A DNA stretch of 64,000 nt, taken from an uncultured Eubacteriales bacterium. Its GTDB lineage: Bacteria > Bacillota > Clostridia > Oscillospirales > Acutalibacteraceae. This document shows positions 44,614 through 51,665 of this stretch, one piece after another (within the stretch, counting starts at the first letter, position 1; each line of letters begins with the position of its first letter). The position numbers and the translations under genes are program-made. The stretch covers positions 62,001 through 126,000 of the forward strand of contig CAKSHM010000001.1 in the NCBI GenBank assembly GCA_934457415.1. The letters run 5' to 3'. Under the pieces are notes generated by a model. The model saw only the letters and a program-made list of their open reading frames with translations. It made no database searches and was not told the DNA's origin.

Positions 44614-45981
44614 TTAACCTAATTTAATATCCCAACCGTTTAAGTATCTTAAAAGCAAAAGTCCGTCAAGAGAATTTACTTTTTTGTCACCGTTTATATC
44701 CATAGCATCAGGATTGGCAATTACAACATTCCATCCGTTTAAATAACGCAACAGCAATAATCCGTCAAGTGAATTTATTTTACCGTCTCCGTTTACATCG
44801 CCGACGGTAAAGGGGAGAGGAAGTCCTTTTGAATTAAGGGTAAGCGCCGCATCATAAATAAAGTCGTTTTTCAAGCCTATAACGATATTTTTCCATTCGC
44901 TCGAATTGCCCTCGTAATAAACATTTTCAAGGTTTTCGCAATTTAAAAATGCTCCCGTATAAATTTCAGTAATGTTTTTGTTTAAAAAAATGTTTTTTAA
45001 GCTTTTACAAGCGAAAAAAGCATTTTTAGGCAAAACGGTAAATTTACCGTTGATTTCGGCATCGGTTAAAGCTATGCAGTTTGAAAAAGCTTCATTGCCA
45101 AGATAACTTAAAGATGAGGGAAGCTTTATTTTCTTAAGAGAAGTACAGCTCAAAAATGCCATAACTCCGATACTTTCGATATCAGACGAAAATGTTATGC
45201 TTTCAAGACTGAAATTCCAGCAGAAGGCTTCGTCGCCTATCTTTTTAACACTGTCGGGAATGCTAAGCTTTTTTAAACCCTCTGCGCCGTAAAATGCGGA
45301 ATTTCCTATTTCCGTAACCGATCCGTCGCTCGGAATAATGCTGTTTTTGCATCCTAAAATCAAAGTCTTGTTTTCTGTGGATATCAGGCAGTTATCAATG
45401 CTTAAATAGTTTTCACAGCCCGATTCTATTTTTATTTCTTCAAGCTCAGAACACATTGAAAAAGCATTCTCTTCAATGGATTTTATGCTTGACGGCAGCT
45501 TAAGGCTTTTTAAGCTCGTACATTCGTAAAAAGCAAAACTGCCGATATGCTCTAAACCCGAAGAAATTTCAAGATTTTTTAGACTTGTGCATTCGCTGAA
45601 GGCTTTATTTCCGATACAAGATACACTGCCCGGAATTATAATCTCACTAAGCTTTGAGCAACCGAAAAAAGCTTCAGCGCCAATGCTTTTGACAGTATTT
45701 GCAATGCTTGCGCTTTTAAGAGCGGTAATATTTAAAAACGCTTTTTCGCCTATGCTTTCAACACCGTTTTCGATAATAACTTCGGTTATTGAATTGCCCC
45801 AAGGCGCCTCGCCGTCAATCATTTTGCCGTTTCCGCTTATTTTAAGAATTCCGTCTGTTACGCACCAGCTTAAATTTCCGCTTTTGCCGGAAGACTGTGC
45901 GTTTGTATTTAAAGTAAAACCTGATAAAAGACCGGAAATAATTAAAACGCAGGATAATAATATGCAAAAATGCCTTTTCAT
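44614..45981 (-). CDS. Secreted BspA-type leucine-rich-repeat protein with C-terminal dockerin
   Basis: This 455-residue exported protein has a signal peptide (LLSGFTLNTNAQS, to about 28), some twelve LRR_5/BspA-like repeats (for example TVKSIGAEAFFGCSKLSEI and SIKSIEENAFSMCSELEEI) to about 375, and a dockerin at about 390-455 with loops DVNGDGKINSLDG and DINGDKKVNSLDG and the near-identical helix LLLLRYLNGW twice. BspA-like LRRs bind host or surface proteins. The start is ATG 45981, since GAAAGGA precedes it; the frame extends 5 codons more. It shares an operon with the anchored cohesin gene. Confidence 0.85.
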   Translation of the reverse strand: MKRHFCILLSCVLIISGLLSGFTLNTNAQSSGKSGNLSWCVTDGILKISGNGKMIDGEAPWGNSITEVIIENGVESIGEKAFLNITALKSASIANTVKSIGAEAFFGCSKLSEIIIPGSVSCIGNKAFSECTSLKNLEISSGLEHIGSFAFYECTSLKSLKLPSSIKSIEENAFSMCSELEEIKIESGCENYLSIDNCLISTENKTLILGCKNSIIPSDGSVTEIGNSAFYGAEGLKKLSIPDSVKKIGDEAFCWNFSLESITFSSDIESIGVMAFLSCTSLKKIKLPSSLSYLGNEAFSNCIALTDAEINGKFTVLPKNAFFACKSLKNIFLNKNITEIYTGAFLNCENLENVYYEGNSSEWKNIVIGLKNDFIYDAALTLNSKGLPLPFTVGDVNGDGKINSLDGLLLLRYLNGWNVVIANPDAMDINGDKKVNSLDGLLLLRYLNGWDIKLG

Positions 45982-46019
45982 CGCTTTTCCTTTCATGAAA
46001 ATAGTATTTGTTTTATATA

Positions 46020-46108
46020 ATTATATCATGCTACATCACTTTTTTCAACAATTTACACCATACCTGAAGAATAATTTTTTTACCTTTTAGGCGAAAACTT
46101 TACTTTTT
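46020..46108 (-). promoter_or_regulatory. 20-bp tandem-repeat promoter, copy D
   Basis: On the minus strand, GTAAAGTTTTCG (G at 46103), GTAAAAAAAT (46083) and the degenerate GTATGGTG (46063) repeat at 20-bp steps. TATAAT begins at 46025, 38 nt after the last G. Unlike copies A-C there is a good -35, TTGAAA, 17 bp before the -10. It drives the LRR-dockerin/cohesin operon. Confidence 0.65.
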
Positions 46109-46110
46109 AA

Positions 46111-46143
46111 ATAAAAGACCCCGCAGAATAATATCTGCAGGGT
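46111..46143 (-). terminator. Terminator of the small secreted protein operon
   Basis: On the minus strand a 9-bp stem with one G-T pair (ACCCTGCAG with CTGCGGGGT, about 46143-46118) is followed by CTTTTATTT. It separates this operon from copy D. Confidence 0.75.
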
Positions 46144-46160
46144 TAAGAGTGATTTACAAA

Positions 46161-46691
46161 TCAGTTGTTGTCTAAAGAAACTGTTACTGTGCCTATTTTT
46201 TCATTTGCGGTGTCTTTTTTAAGAGCACCGTTAAGGGTAAGAGCTGCGTCTTTTTGCGGAGCGCTGTCATTGGCAGTACCGACAGCCGTAGGAAGAGTCA
46301 GCTCGTTATTTGAAAATGTACCGCCTATTTCGCTGTAAGCACTTTCAGGCGTATAACTCAGTGTTGCTTTTACGGGAGCGTTGGAATGGTTTACAACCGT
46401 GATTTTGTTGGCACCATCAACACAGCTCCATACCGCGTTTACCGTTCCGTCATAAGAATGGTCGGTAGGATTCCAAGTGCCTTCTGTTGAGTCGGTATAT
46501 TTGAATTCCATACTGCCCCATTTAATATCGACGCTGTATACAGTCTGTGTTAAACCGCCTGCTTCATAAGTTCCCTTGACGGATTTTGAGTCCTGACCGT
46601 TTATGTTTTCAATAGGGGATACCGCGAACGCTGTCGGCATAACCGCAATTAGCAAAACCGATGAGATAATAATAGCTAAAAGTTTTTTCAT
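46161..46691 (-). CDS. Small secreted beta-sandwich protein, paralog 2
   Basis: This 176-residue exported protein has a signal peptide (to AFAV, about residue 23) and a single beta-rich domain with the core VYSVDIKWGSMEFKY, TWNPTDHSYDG and ITVVNHSNAPVKATLSY, ending in VTVSLDNN. It is about 35-40% identical by eye to the upstream gene product (46720). I know the type from surface-protein clusters of gut Clostridia but not its function. No sorting signal or anchor is seen. The operon order is 47821, 47250, this gene. Confidence 0.7.
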   Translation of the reverse strand: MKKLLAIIISSVLLIAVMPTAFAVSPIENINGQDSKSVKGTYEAGGLTQTVYSVDIKWGSMEFKYTDSTEGTWNPTDHSYDGTVNAVWSCVDGANKITVVNHSNAPVKATLSYTPESAYSEIGGTFSNNELTLPTAVGTANDSAPQKDAALTLNGALKKDTANEKIGTVTVSLDNN

Positions 46692-46719
46692 AATAGGTTT
46701 CCTTTCGATTATAAAAATT

Positions 46720-47250
46720 TTAATTAAGTGATATTTTAACCGTTCCGACCTTTGTATACTCAGTTGTACCGCTTTTAAGCGTGCCTGAAAGCGTAAGCGC
46801 AGAAGTTACCTTATCAGCTCCGGCTGCATCGCCTTCAACACCTGCCGAAAGTGTATCCGAGGAAACACTTAAAGCACCTGAAATGCCGCTGAATTCCGAA
46901 GCCTTTTCATAGGAAAAATTTACATTTACAGGTTTGTTTGAATGATTTGTTACAATTACGGTGTTTCCGATTGAGCTCCAATTGGAGCTAAAATCACCGC
47001 CGTACTGATGAGTTTCGGGATTCCATTCTTTAGTGCCTGAATTTGAATAGGTGAACTGCATAGCTTCCCAAACAACATCAATACTGTAAACCTCGGGGAT
47101 AATGGTTCTGTCAATGTATTTTGCCTGAACGTCGGATGTGTGAACATCGTCAATTCCGTTCAGCGTATTTTCTGCCGCAAAAGCGGAAAAAGGTGAAAAA
47201 CACATTATTAAAGCAAGTGACAAAGCAAATTTTTTAATCGTTTTTTTCAT
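46720..47250 (-). CDS. Small secreted beta-sandwich protein, paralog 1
   Basis: This 176-residue exported protein has a signal peptide (FSPFSAFAAE, to about 26) and the same domain as its downstream neighbour: VYSIDVVWEAMQFTY, EWNPETHQYGG, VIVTNHSNKPVNVNFSY, ending VGTVKISLN. The equal lengths and shared motifs show a tandem duplication. The pattern of repeated small beta-sandwich subunits beside one membrane-anchored protein recalls fibre or filament systems, but no polymerisation signal is visible. Confidence 0.7.
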   Translation of the reverse strand: MKKTIKKFALSLALIMCFSPFSAFAAENTLNGIDDVHTSDVQAKYIDRTIIPEVYSIDVVWEAMQFTYSNSGTKEWNPETHQYGGDFSSNWSSIGNTVIVTNHSNKPVNVNFSYEKASEFSGISGALSVSSDTLSAGVEGDAAGADKVTSALTLSGTLKSGTTEYTKVGTVKISLN

Positions 47251-47266
47251 TGAAGATCTCCTTTTA

Positions 47267-47821
47267 TTATTTTTTTACAGTTATTGTAACCGGTATTTCC
47301 GTATTGACTACGGCTTTTTCTCCGCTTGTGCTGTCATAATAAGATACTATAAATTTACCGTTGTATCCGCCCTCGCTAAGTCGTTTTTCGGCGGTTTCCG
47401 TTATATCAAGCATTGTAATCCTGTTTCCGGGACTCAGCCTGCCGGTACTGAAAATCTCAGTATTGTCAATTATCAGCTGAAGTACCATATCCTGATTGGA
47501 CCTTGTAGGATTTGCGAACATAAGACGAGCCTTTTTTTCGGATTTTGAAATTTCAATCTGCTTCGAATATGTTATGCTTACCGCCCCGCCGCCCTTCGGC
47601 TGGTCAAGCTTTTTATCTTCGTCGTCTCCTATGGGCTCGGCATGCCGTTCGGTATTGCTCGGCGCAAAATCCGGAGCAATAGGAGCGCTGTTTTTCTTCA
47701 GTCTGAAAGCTAATACTGTCAGCGCTGACGCAATTACTATAAGTAAAAGCAGCAGTAAAAGCAATAAAAGCAATTTTTTCTTTTTTTCTTTTTTTTCTTC
47801 GTTTTCAGTTTTATTGTTCAT
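47267..47821 (-). CDS. Membrane-anchored extracellular protein, unknown
   Basis: This 184-residue protein starts with a very lysine-rich cytoplasmic segment (KKEKKKK), then a helix with eleven consecutive leucines (residues about 17-40), a Pro/Asp-rich linker, and an extracellular beta domain (about 80-184) with ARLMFANPTRSNQDMVLQL and the C-terminal IPVTITVKK. It is a signal-anchor protein, N-terminus inside. It is the first gene of the three-gene operon and may tether the two secreted paralogs. GGAGG lies 8 bases upstream. Confidence 0.68.
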   Translation of the reverse strand: MNNKTENEEKKEKKKKLLLLLLLLLLLIVIASALTVLAFRLKKNSAPIAPDFAPSNTERHAEPIGDDEDKKLDQPKGGGAVSITYSKQIEISKSEKKARLMFANPTRSNQDMVLQLIIDNTEIFSTGRLSPGNRITMLDITETAEKRLSEGGYNGKFIVSYYDSTSGEKAVVNTEIPVTITVKK

Positions 47822-47891
47822 ATCTTTTCACCTCCGATTAAAAAACAGTTCGGGTGCTGATATTTATGTTATATATCTTTCTGATAATATA

Positions 47892-47917
47892 TAAAAAAGC
47901 CACCCAAAAGAGTGACT
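47892..47917 (-). terminator. Terminator of the GHKL/LytTR operon
   Basis: An 8-bp stem with two G-T pairs (47917-47910 with 47905-47898), a 4-nt loop, then TTTTTT on the minus strand. Confidence 0.75.
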
Positions 47918-47937
47918 TTTTTCGTAAATGGTTGTTT

Positions 47938-49218
47938 TCAGAACTTGTTTGGTTTTAATATGACGCAGACAGTAAGTTTTCCGTTATCGTTGCGATAGCT
48001 TATATCGCCGTTATACTTTTTTGCCGCAAATAAAATACTTGAAATTCCTATTCCTGTTTCTTTTAACATAAGATTTTGGATTTCAAGTCCGTCCCTGCAG
48101 GGATTGCTGCAAACGATAACGGTTTTATCGGACACTGTTTTTATATTGACGGATATTTCTTTAAACTTTCCGCTTTCGTTGCAGCCGTTAATTGCATTTT
48201 CAAGAATATTTGAAAGAATTGCCACCAGATCCATATCGGAAATACCGATATCAGGCTTGGTATCGGCGGACACAGAGACTGTTATACCTTCATTCTGCGC
48301 CTTTTGATAAAAGCTGTTAAGAATGGCATTGACCGTAACATGGGGGCAAAATTCCGTTTGCTTAAAGCTGTCAAGGCTGAGATTATACTCTTCAATGTAT
48401 TTAAGCGCGTCATTCATATCGCCTTTTTTAAGTATAGCTGCGATATTGTTGTTATGATGTCTTATATCGTGACGGACGGTTTTATTATATAGCTCGTTTT
48501 CCTTAGCGCTTTCAAGCTGGTTTTGAAGATAAACAATATTCTGACGGGTAAGCTCGGCATTGCCTTCATCTATCATAGATCTTATTGTTCCGAAAATAAC
48601 CGACATTACAGAGGCATACAGCAAAACAGAAACAATAAAAAGAGAAAGATAGACCTTAATGCTGCCGCAACCTGAGTAGAATACTATCATAAATATCGCA
48701 AATATAATCAGAAAAAGAAACGATACGACCGAAATTGAATACCATGTTTTGCGCCTTTGCCCCGAAACAATTCTCATAAAAGGTCTAAGATTTATTATAT
48801 AAATAAAAAACATCGGAATAAACAAAACCGTTCGTATAATATTCCTCGCATAATAAACCGTAAGCGGGGGAAAGCCCTTAAAAAGAATAATGCTTATTAC
48901 TACCGATAGAGTGCCGAGTATGCTGAAAACATTTGCATAGCTTACAAAAAGAAATGTTTTTTTGCAAATCGGGTCAGCCGAGGTGGCAATAAAAACGATA
49001 AAAGCAAATATAATTGTACTAATATATCCTATTGTATAGAAAACGGGACTTTCTCCGAAAATCATACTCAAAACTACAGGCACGGCGCAGAATATTACCA
49101 AAAACAAAGAATATACAGTTACGGTTGTTTTTAAGGAAAATTTTCTTTCGGTCATGGTCTGGAAGGCTATCGCATGAGTAATACCCAAAAGCACACAAGA
49201 AATAATATTATGTATCAT
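47938..49218 (-). CDS. GHKL sensor histidine kinase (AgrC-like)
   Basis: This 426-residue kinase has six predicted transmembrane helices in residues 1-215, then a helical dimerisation region with the phospho-His motif NKTVRHDIRHHNNNIAAIL, and a GHKL ATPase domain (ILENAINGCNESG, GIGISSILFAAKKYNGDI). Such kinases respond to extracellular peptides or membrane conditions. The gene overlaps the regulator stop by 4 bases (ATGA). A peptide signal is an inference; no agrB-like processing protein is present. Confidence 0.88.
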   Translation of the reverse strand: MIHNIISCVLLGITHAIAFQTMTERKFSLKTTVTVYSLFLVIFCAVPVVLSMIFGESPVFYTIGYISTIIFAFIVFIATSADPICKKTFLFVSYANVFSILGTLSVVISIILFKGFPPLTVYYARNIIRTVLFIPMFFIYIINLRPFMRIVSGQRRKTWYSISVVSFLFLIIFAIFMIVFYSGCGSIKVYLSLFIVSVLLYASVMSVIFGTIRSMIDEGNAELTRQNIVYLQNQLESAKENELYNKTVRHDIRHHNNNIAAILKKGDMNDALKYIEEYNLSLDSFKQTEFCPHVTVNAILNSFYQKAQNEGITVSVSADTKPDIGISDMDLVAILSNILENAINGCNESGKFKEISVNIKTVSDKTVIVCSNPCRDGLEIQNLMLKETGIGISSILFAAKKYNGDISYRNDNGKLTVCVILKPNKF

Positions 49219-49943
49219 TCTCCCACAGCCTCCTTTGAATAAAAATCGAAGTATTTTTCTCTTATCTCATTTCTGAGTCTTCTCGGAACAGGGATTATAT
49301 CGCCGTCAGACATTTCAAGCTCTGATATGAGCATACTTTGAACATTGCGCAGATTGACTACATACGACGCGCCGACAGCAATAAAGCAGTTTTCCTTTAA
49401 AAAAGTTTTTTTAAGCTCTGAAAGTGAGGCGTGCGTTTTTAAGACCTTGCCGGATTTTAAATGAATTTCAACATTGTGGTTTCTTGCTTCTGCGTAAAGA
49501 ATCTGAAAGAGGTCAATGCGGTAAATTTCCCGTCCGCAGGAAACTGTTAAAAAGAATCTGTTTGCTCTTTTTTTAATAACTCTGTCAAGCGCTTCCGTTA
49601 TTCGTTCTTTTGTATAAGGCTTTGTAAGATAGTCGCTTGCGTGCAGGGAAAAGGCTTCGACGGCAAATTCCGAACTTGCGGTGAGAAAAACTATATCTGT
49701 TTCGCTGTCATTCATATCCAATATTTCTTTAGCAACATCGGTTCCTAAAATTCCCGGCATACAGATATCCAAAAGCGCAATATCGGGCGCTCCGCTTTTA
49801 TGAATAGCATCCAGCATTTCGGACGGATTGAGAAAGCTTTTTACGGATATCGGAAGCTCGGAATTCGCAAATGAATATTCCGAAACTATTTGATTTATAT
49901 TGTCAAGCTCATTTTTCTGGTCGTCACATATCATAATAATCAA
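49215..49943 (-). CDS. LytTR-family response regulator
   Basis: This 242-residue regulator has a receiver (MIIMICDDQKNELDNI; phospho-Asp in IALLDICMPGILG; Lys in SDYLTKPYTKERI) and a C-terminal LytTR DNA-binding domain (about 135-235; CGREIYRIDLFQILYAEARN, KSGKVLKTHASLSELKKTF). TTG 49943 is the likely start, 5 bases after AGGTGA and giving the usual MII-x-ICDD opening; a GTG further up lies inside that Shine-Dalgarno. The promoter is TTGAAA (49992-49987), 16 bp, TATAAT (49970-49965). Neighbouring secreted genes are plausible targets. Confidence 0.88.
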   Translation of the reverse strand: MIIMICDDQKNELDNINQIVSEYSFANSELPISVKSFLNPSEMLDAIHKSGAPDIALLDICMPGILGTDVAKEILDMNDSETDIVFLTASSEFAVEAFSLHASDYLTKPYTKERITEALDRVIKKRANRFFLTVSCGREIYRIDLFQILYAEARNHNVEIHLKSGKVLKTHASLSELKKTFLKENCFIAVGASYVVNLRNVQSMLISELEMSDGDIIPVPRRLRNEIREKYFDFYSKEAVGE

Positions 49944-50049
49944 TGAAATCACCTACCCAAGGTAATTATAACATAATAAAAAATAATTTCAATGTGGTAT
50001 CCTTTTTTGCTTTACAAAACTCTTCTTCTTTTATCTCTTATCTAAAAAC

Positions 50050-50261
50050 GGCAATTTTAGAGAAGAGTGAAGAATGGGAATTGAAAAGTGAAAAGCACCA
50101 AAAATAAACGGTTACAGTGCCGAAGGCATTCTCACAAAGGGTTGGCAGTGAACCAAAGGCGTTGCGAATGCGCTTACAAATGAGCAGCCGACGTGAACGT
50201 GACCCTTTGTGAACAAGGAGGAACGGTACAGCGGGCGACTGATTTTTTATGAAATAAAAAA
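50050..50261. other. Intergenic stretch, repeat-like, no gene
   Basis: No supported ORF. The GC-richer part (about 50118-50240; phrases CAGTGCCGAAGGCATT and GAGCAGCCGACGTGAACGTG) differs in composition from the AT-rich flanks and ends in the inverted repeat GATTTTTTAT-gaa-ATAAAAAATC. It may be a remnant of an interspersed repeat. Confidence 0.35.
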
Positions 50262-50286
50262 TCGGAACAAGCGTAACTTGTTCCGA
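50262..50286 (-). terminator. Terminator of tRNA-Leu
   Basis: A perfect 10-bp stem (50286-50277 with 50271-50262) with a 5-nt loop is followed on the minus strand by ATTTTTTATTTC, directly after the tRNA CCA end. Confidence 0.85.
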
Positions 50287-50288
50287 CG

Positions 50289-50372
50289 TGGTGCGGATGA
50301 AGGGACTTGAACCCCCATGTCAAAGACACCAGATCCTAAGTCTGGCGCGTCTGCCAATTTCGCCACATCCGC
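50289..50372 (-). tRNA. tRNA-Leu(UAG)
   Basis: On the minus strand the gene folds as a cloverleaf: acceptor GCGGATG paired with CATCCGC, D-arm with TGGCAGACG, anticodon stem CCAGA/TCTGG with loop CTTAGGA (anticodon UAG at 50338-50336), a long variable arm typical of leucine tRNAs, T-arm GGGGGTTCAAGTCCCTT, discriminator A and an encoded CCA. Confidence 0.95.
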
Positions 50373-50395
50373 AGATATATTTATTTTGTTTATCT

Positions 50396-50440
50396 ATTTT
50401 ACTTTAAATGCTTAAAAAAGTCAAGCATTTAAAGTAAAAT
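50396..50440. terminator. Long AT-rich hairpin between dapL and tRNA-Leu
   Basis: A perfect 18-bp inverted repeat (50396-50413 with 50423-50440), 9-nt loop. It lies 20 bases past the dapL stop and probably terminates that operon, though it lacks a GC-rich stem. Confidence 0.65.
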
Positions 50441-50460
50441 GATGTTAATAGCGCGGAAAT

Positions 50461-51648
50461 TTATAAATTTTTAAAAAACTCTTCAAGTTTTTTTGCGGCT
50501 TCCTTGGTTTCTTCGGTATCTCCGAAAGAGGAAAGCCTGAAATAACCCTCGCCGCAAGTTCCGAAGCCGACCCCAGGGGTGCCTATTATCTGCTTTTCGG
50601 TTAAAAGTCTGTCAAAGCAGTCCCAGCTTGAAAGACCCTCGGGACATTTAAACCAGATATAAGGCGCGTTTTTTCCGCCGCAGTACCAAATATTGCATAA
50701 ATCCAGCGATTGCATTATAGTTTTTGCGTTTTTGCGGTATATATCGAGATTTTTATGAATCTGCTTCTGTCCTTCTTCGGAAAATACCGCAAGCGCTCCG
50801 CTTTGAACAATGTAAGAAACGCCGTTCGTTTTAGTGGTCCGGTTTCTTACCCACATTTCATTAAAAGACATTCCGTTTCTTTTTAATGTTTCGGGAATTA
50901 TTGTATAACCGCACCTGACTCCCGTAAATCCGGCGGTTTTTGAAAGCGAACATATTTCTATCGCACAGCTTTTGCTGCCCTCGATCTCAAAAATACTGTG
51001 GGGAATATTATCTTCGGTTATAAAAGCCTCATATGCGGCGTCGAAAATAATAAGCGAATCATTTTTTATTGCATAATCTACCCAAGCCTTAAGCTTTTTG
51101 TAATCAAATACCGCACCCGTAGGGTTATTGGGCGAGCAAATGTAAATTATATCGGCTTTAAGCCTTTCGTCGGGCAGGGGAGCAAAGCGGGTAGTATTGT
51201 CCGAAGGAATATGTATGATTTTATGGCCTGCTATTATGTTTGAATCTACATAAGCCGGATATGCAGGCTCTATAACCATAGCGGTATTATCCTTAGAAAA
51301 CAAATCAAGAATACTGCCCAAATCGTCTCCCGCGCCTGACGATATAAATATTTCGTCTGTTTTTAAGTCGACATTCCTGTTTGCGTAATACCCCGCAATT
51401 GCTGTTTTTAATTTTTCCCAGCCGCATTCCGGCATATACCCGTGAAAGGTTTCTTTCATGGACTGGTCGTTTACGGCTTTAAGCATAGCCTTGATAACAG
51501 CGTCGCATAAAGGAAGCGTTACATCGCCGACGCCGAGCTTTAAAAGCTTTTTATCGGGGTTTGACTGCTGATACTTTTTAATCTTTTGTTCTATGTCATA
51601 AAATAAATATGAGCCTTTTAAATGCTTATAATTTTCATTGGGTTTCAT
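50461..51648 (-). CDS. dapL: LL-diaminopimelate aminotransferase
   Basis: This 395-residue PLP-dependent fold-type I aminotransferase converts tetrahydrodipicolinate to LL-diaminopimelate in one step for lysine and peptidoglycan synthesis. Signatures: LLKLGVGDVTLPLCDAV, FHGYMPECGWEKL, CSPNNPTGAVF, FDAAYEAFI, and the Schiff-base lysine in CSLSKTAGFTGVRCGY near 243. It follows asnB by 17 bases, so it is read with asnB and is probably under the asparagine T-box too. Confidence 0.95.
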   Translation of the reverse strand: MKPNENYKHLKGSYLFYDIEQKIKKYQQSNPDKKLLKLGVGDVTLPLCDAVIKAMLKAVNDQSMKETFHGYMPECGWEKLKTAIAGYYANRNVDLKTDEIFISSGAGDDLGSILDLFSKDNTAMVIEPAYPAYVDSNIIAGHKIIHIPSDNTTRFAPLPDERLKADIIYICSPNNPTGAVFDYKKLKAWVDYAIKNDSLIIFDAAYEAFITEDNIPHSIFEIEGSKSCAIEICSLSKTAGFTGVRCGYTIIPETLKRNGMSFNEMWVRNRTTKTNGVSYIVQSGALAVFSEEGQKQIHKNLDIYRKNAKTIMQSLDLCNIWYCGGKNAPYIWFKCPEGLSSWDCFDRLLTEKQIIGTPGVGFGTCGEGYFRLSSFGDTEETKEAAKKLEEFFKNL

Positions 51649-51665
51649 GTTTCTCCCTGATTTCT

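Noticed and set aside
45587..46090. Antisense ORF of 167 codons over the LRR gene
   Set aside because: It mirrors the LRR repeats and runs through the copy D promoter; the minus-strand gene has signal peptide, repeats and dockerin.
47700..47790. Frameshift or sequencing artefact in the eleven-leucine run
   Set aside because: The codons vary among leucine triplets, the frame continues into a plausible extracellular domain and the stretch fits a signal-anchor helix.
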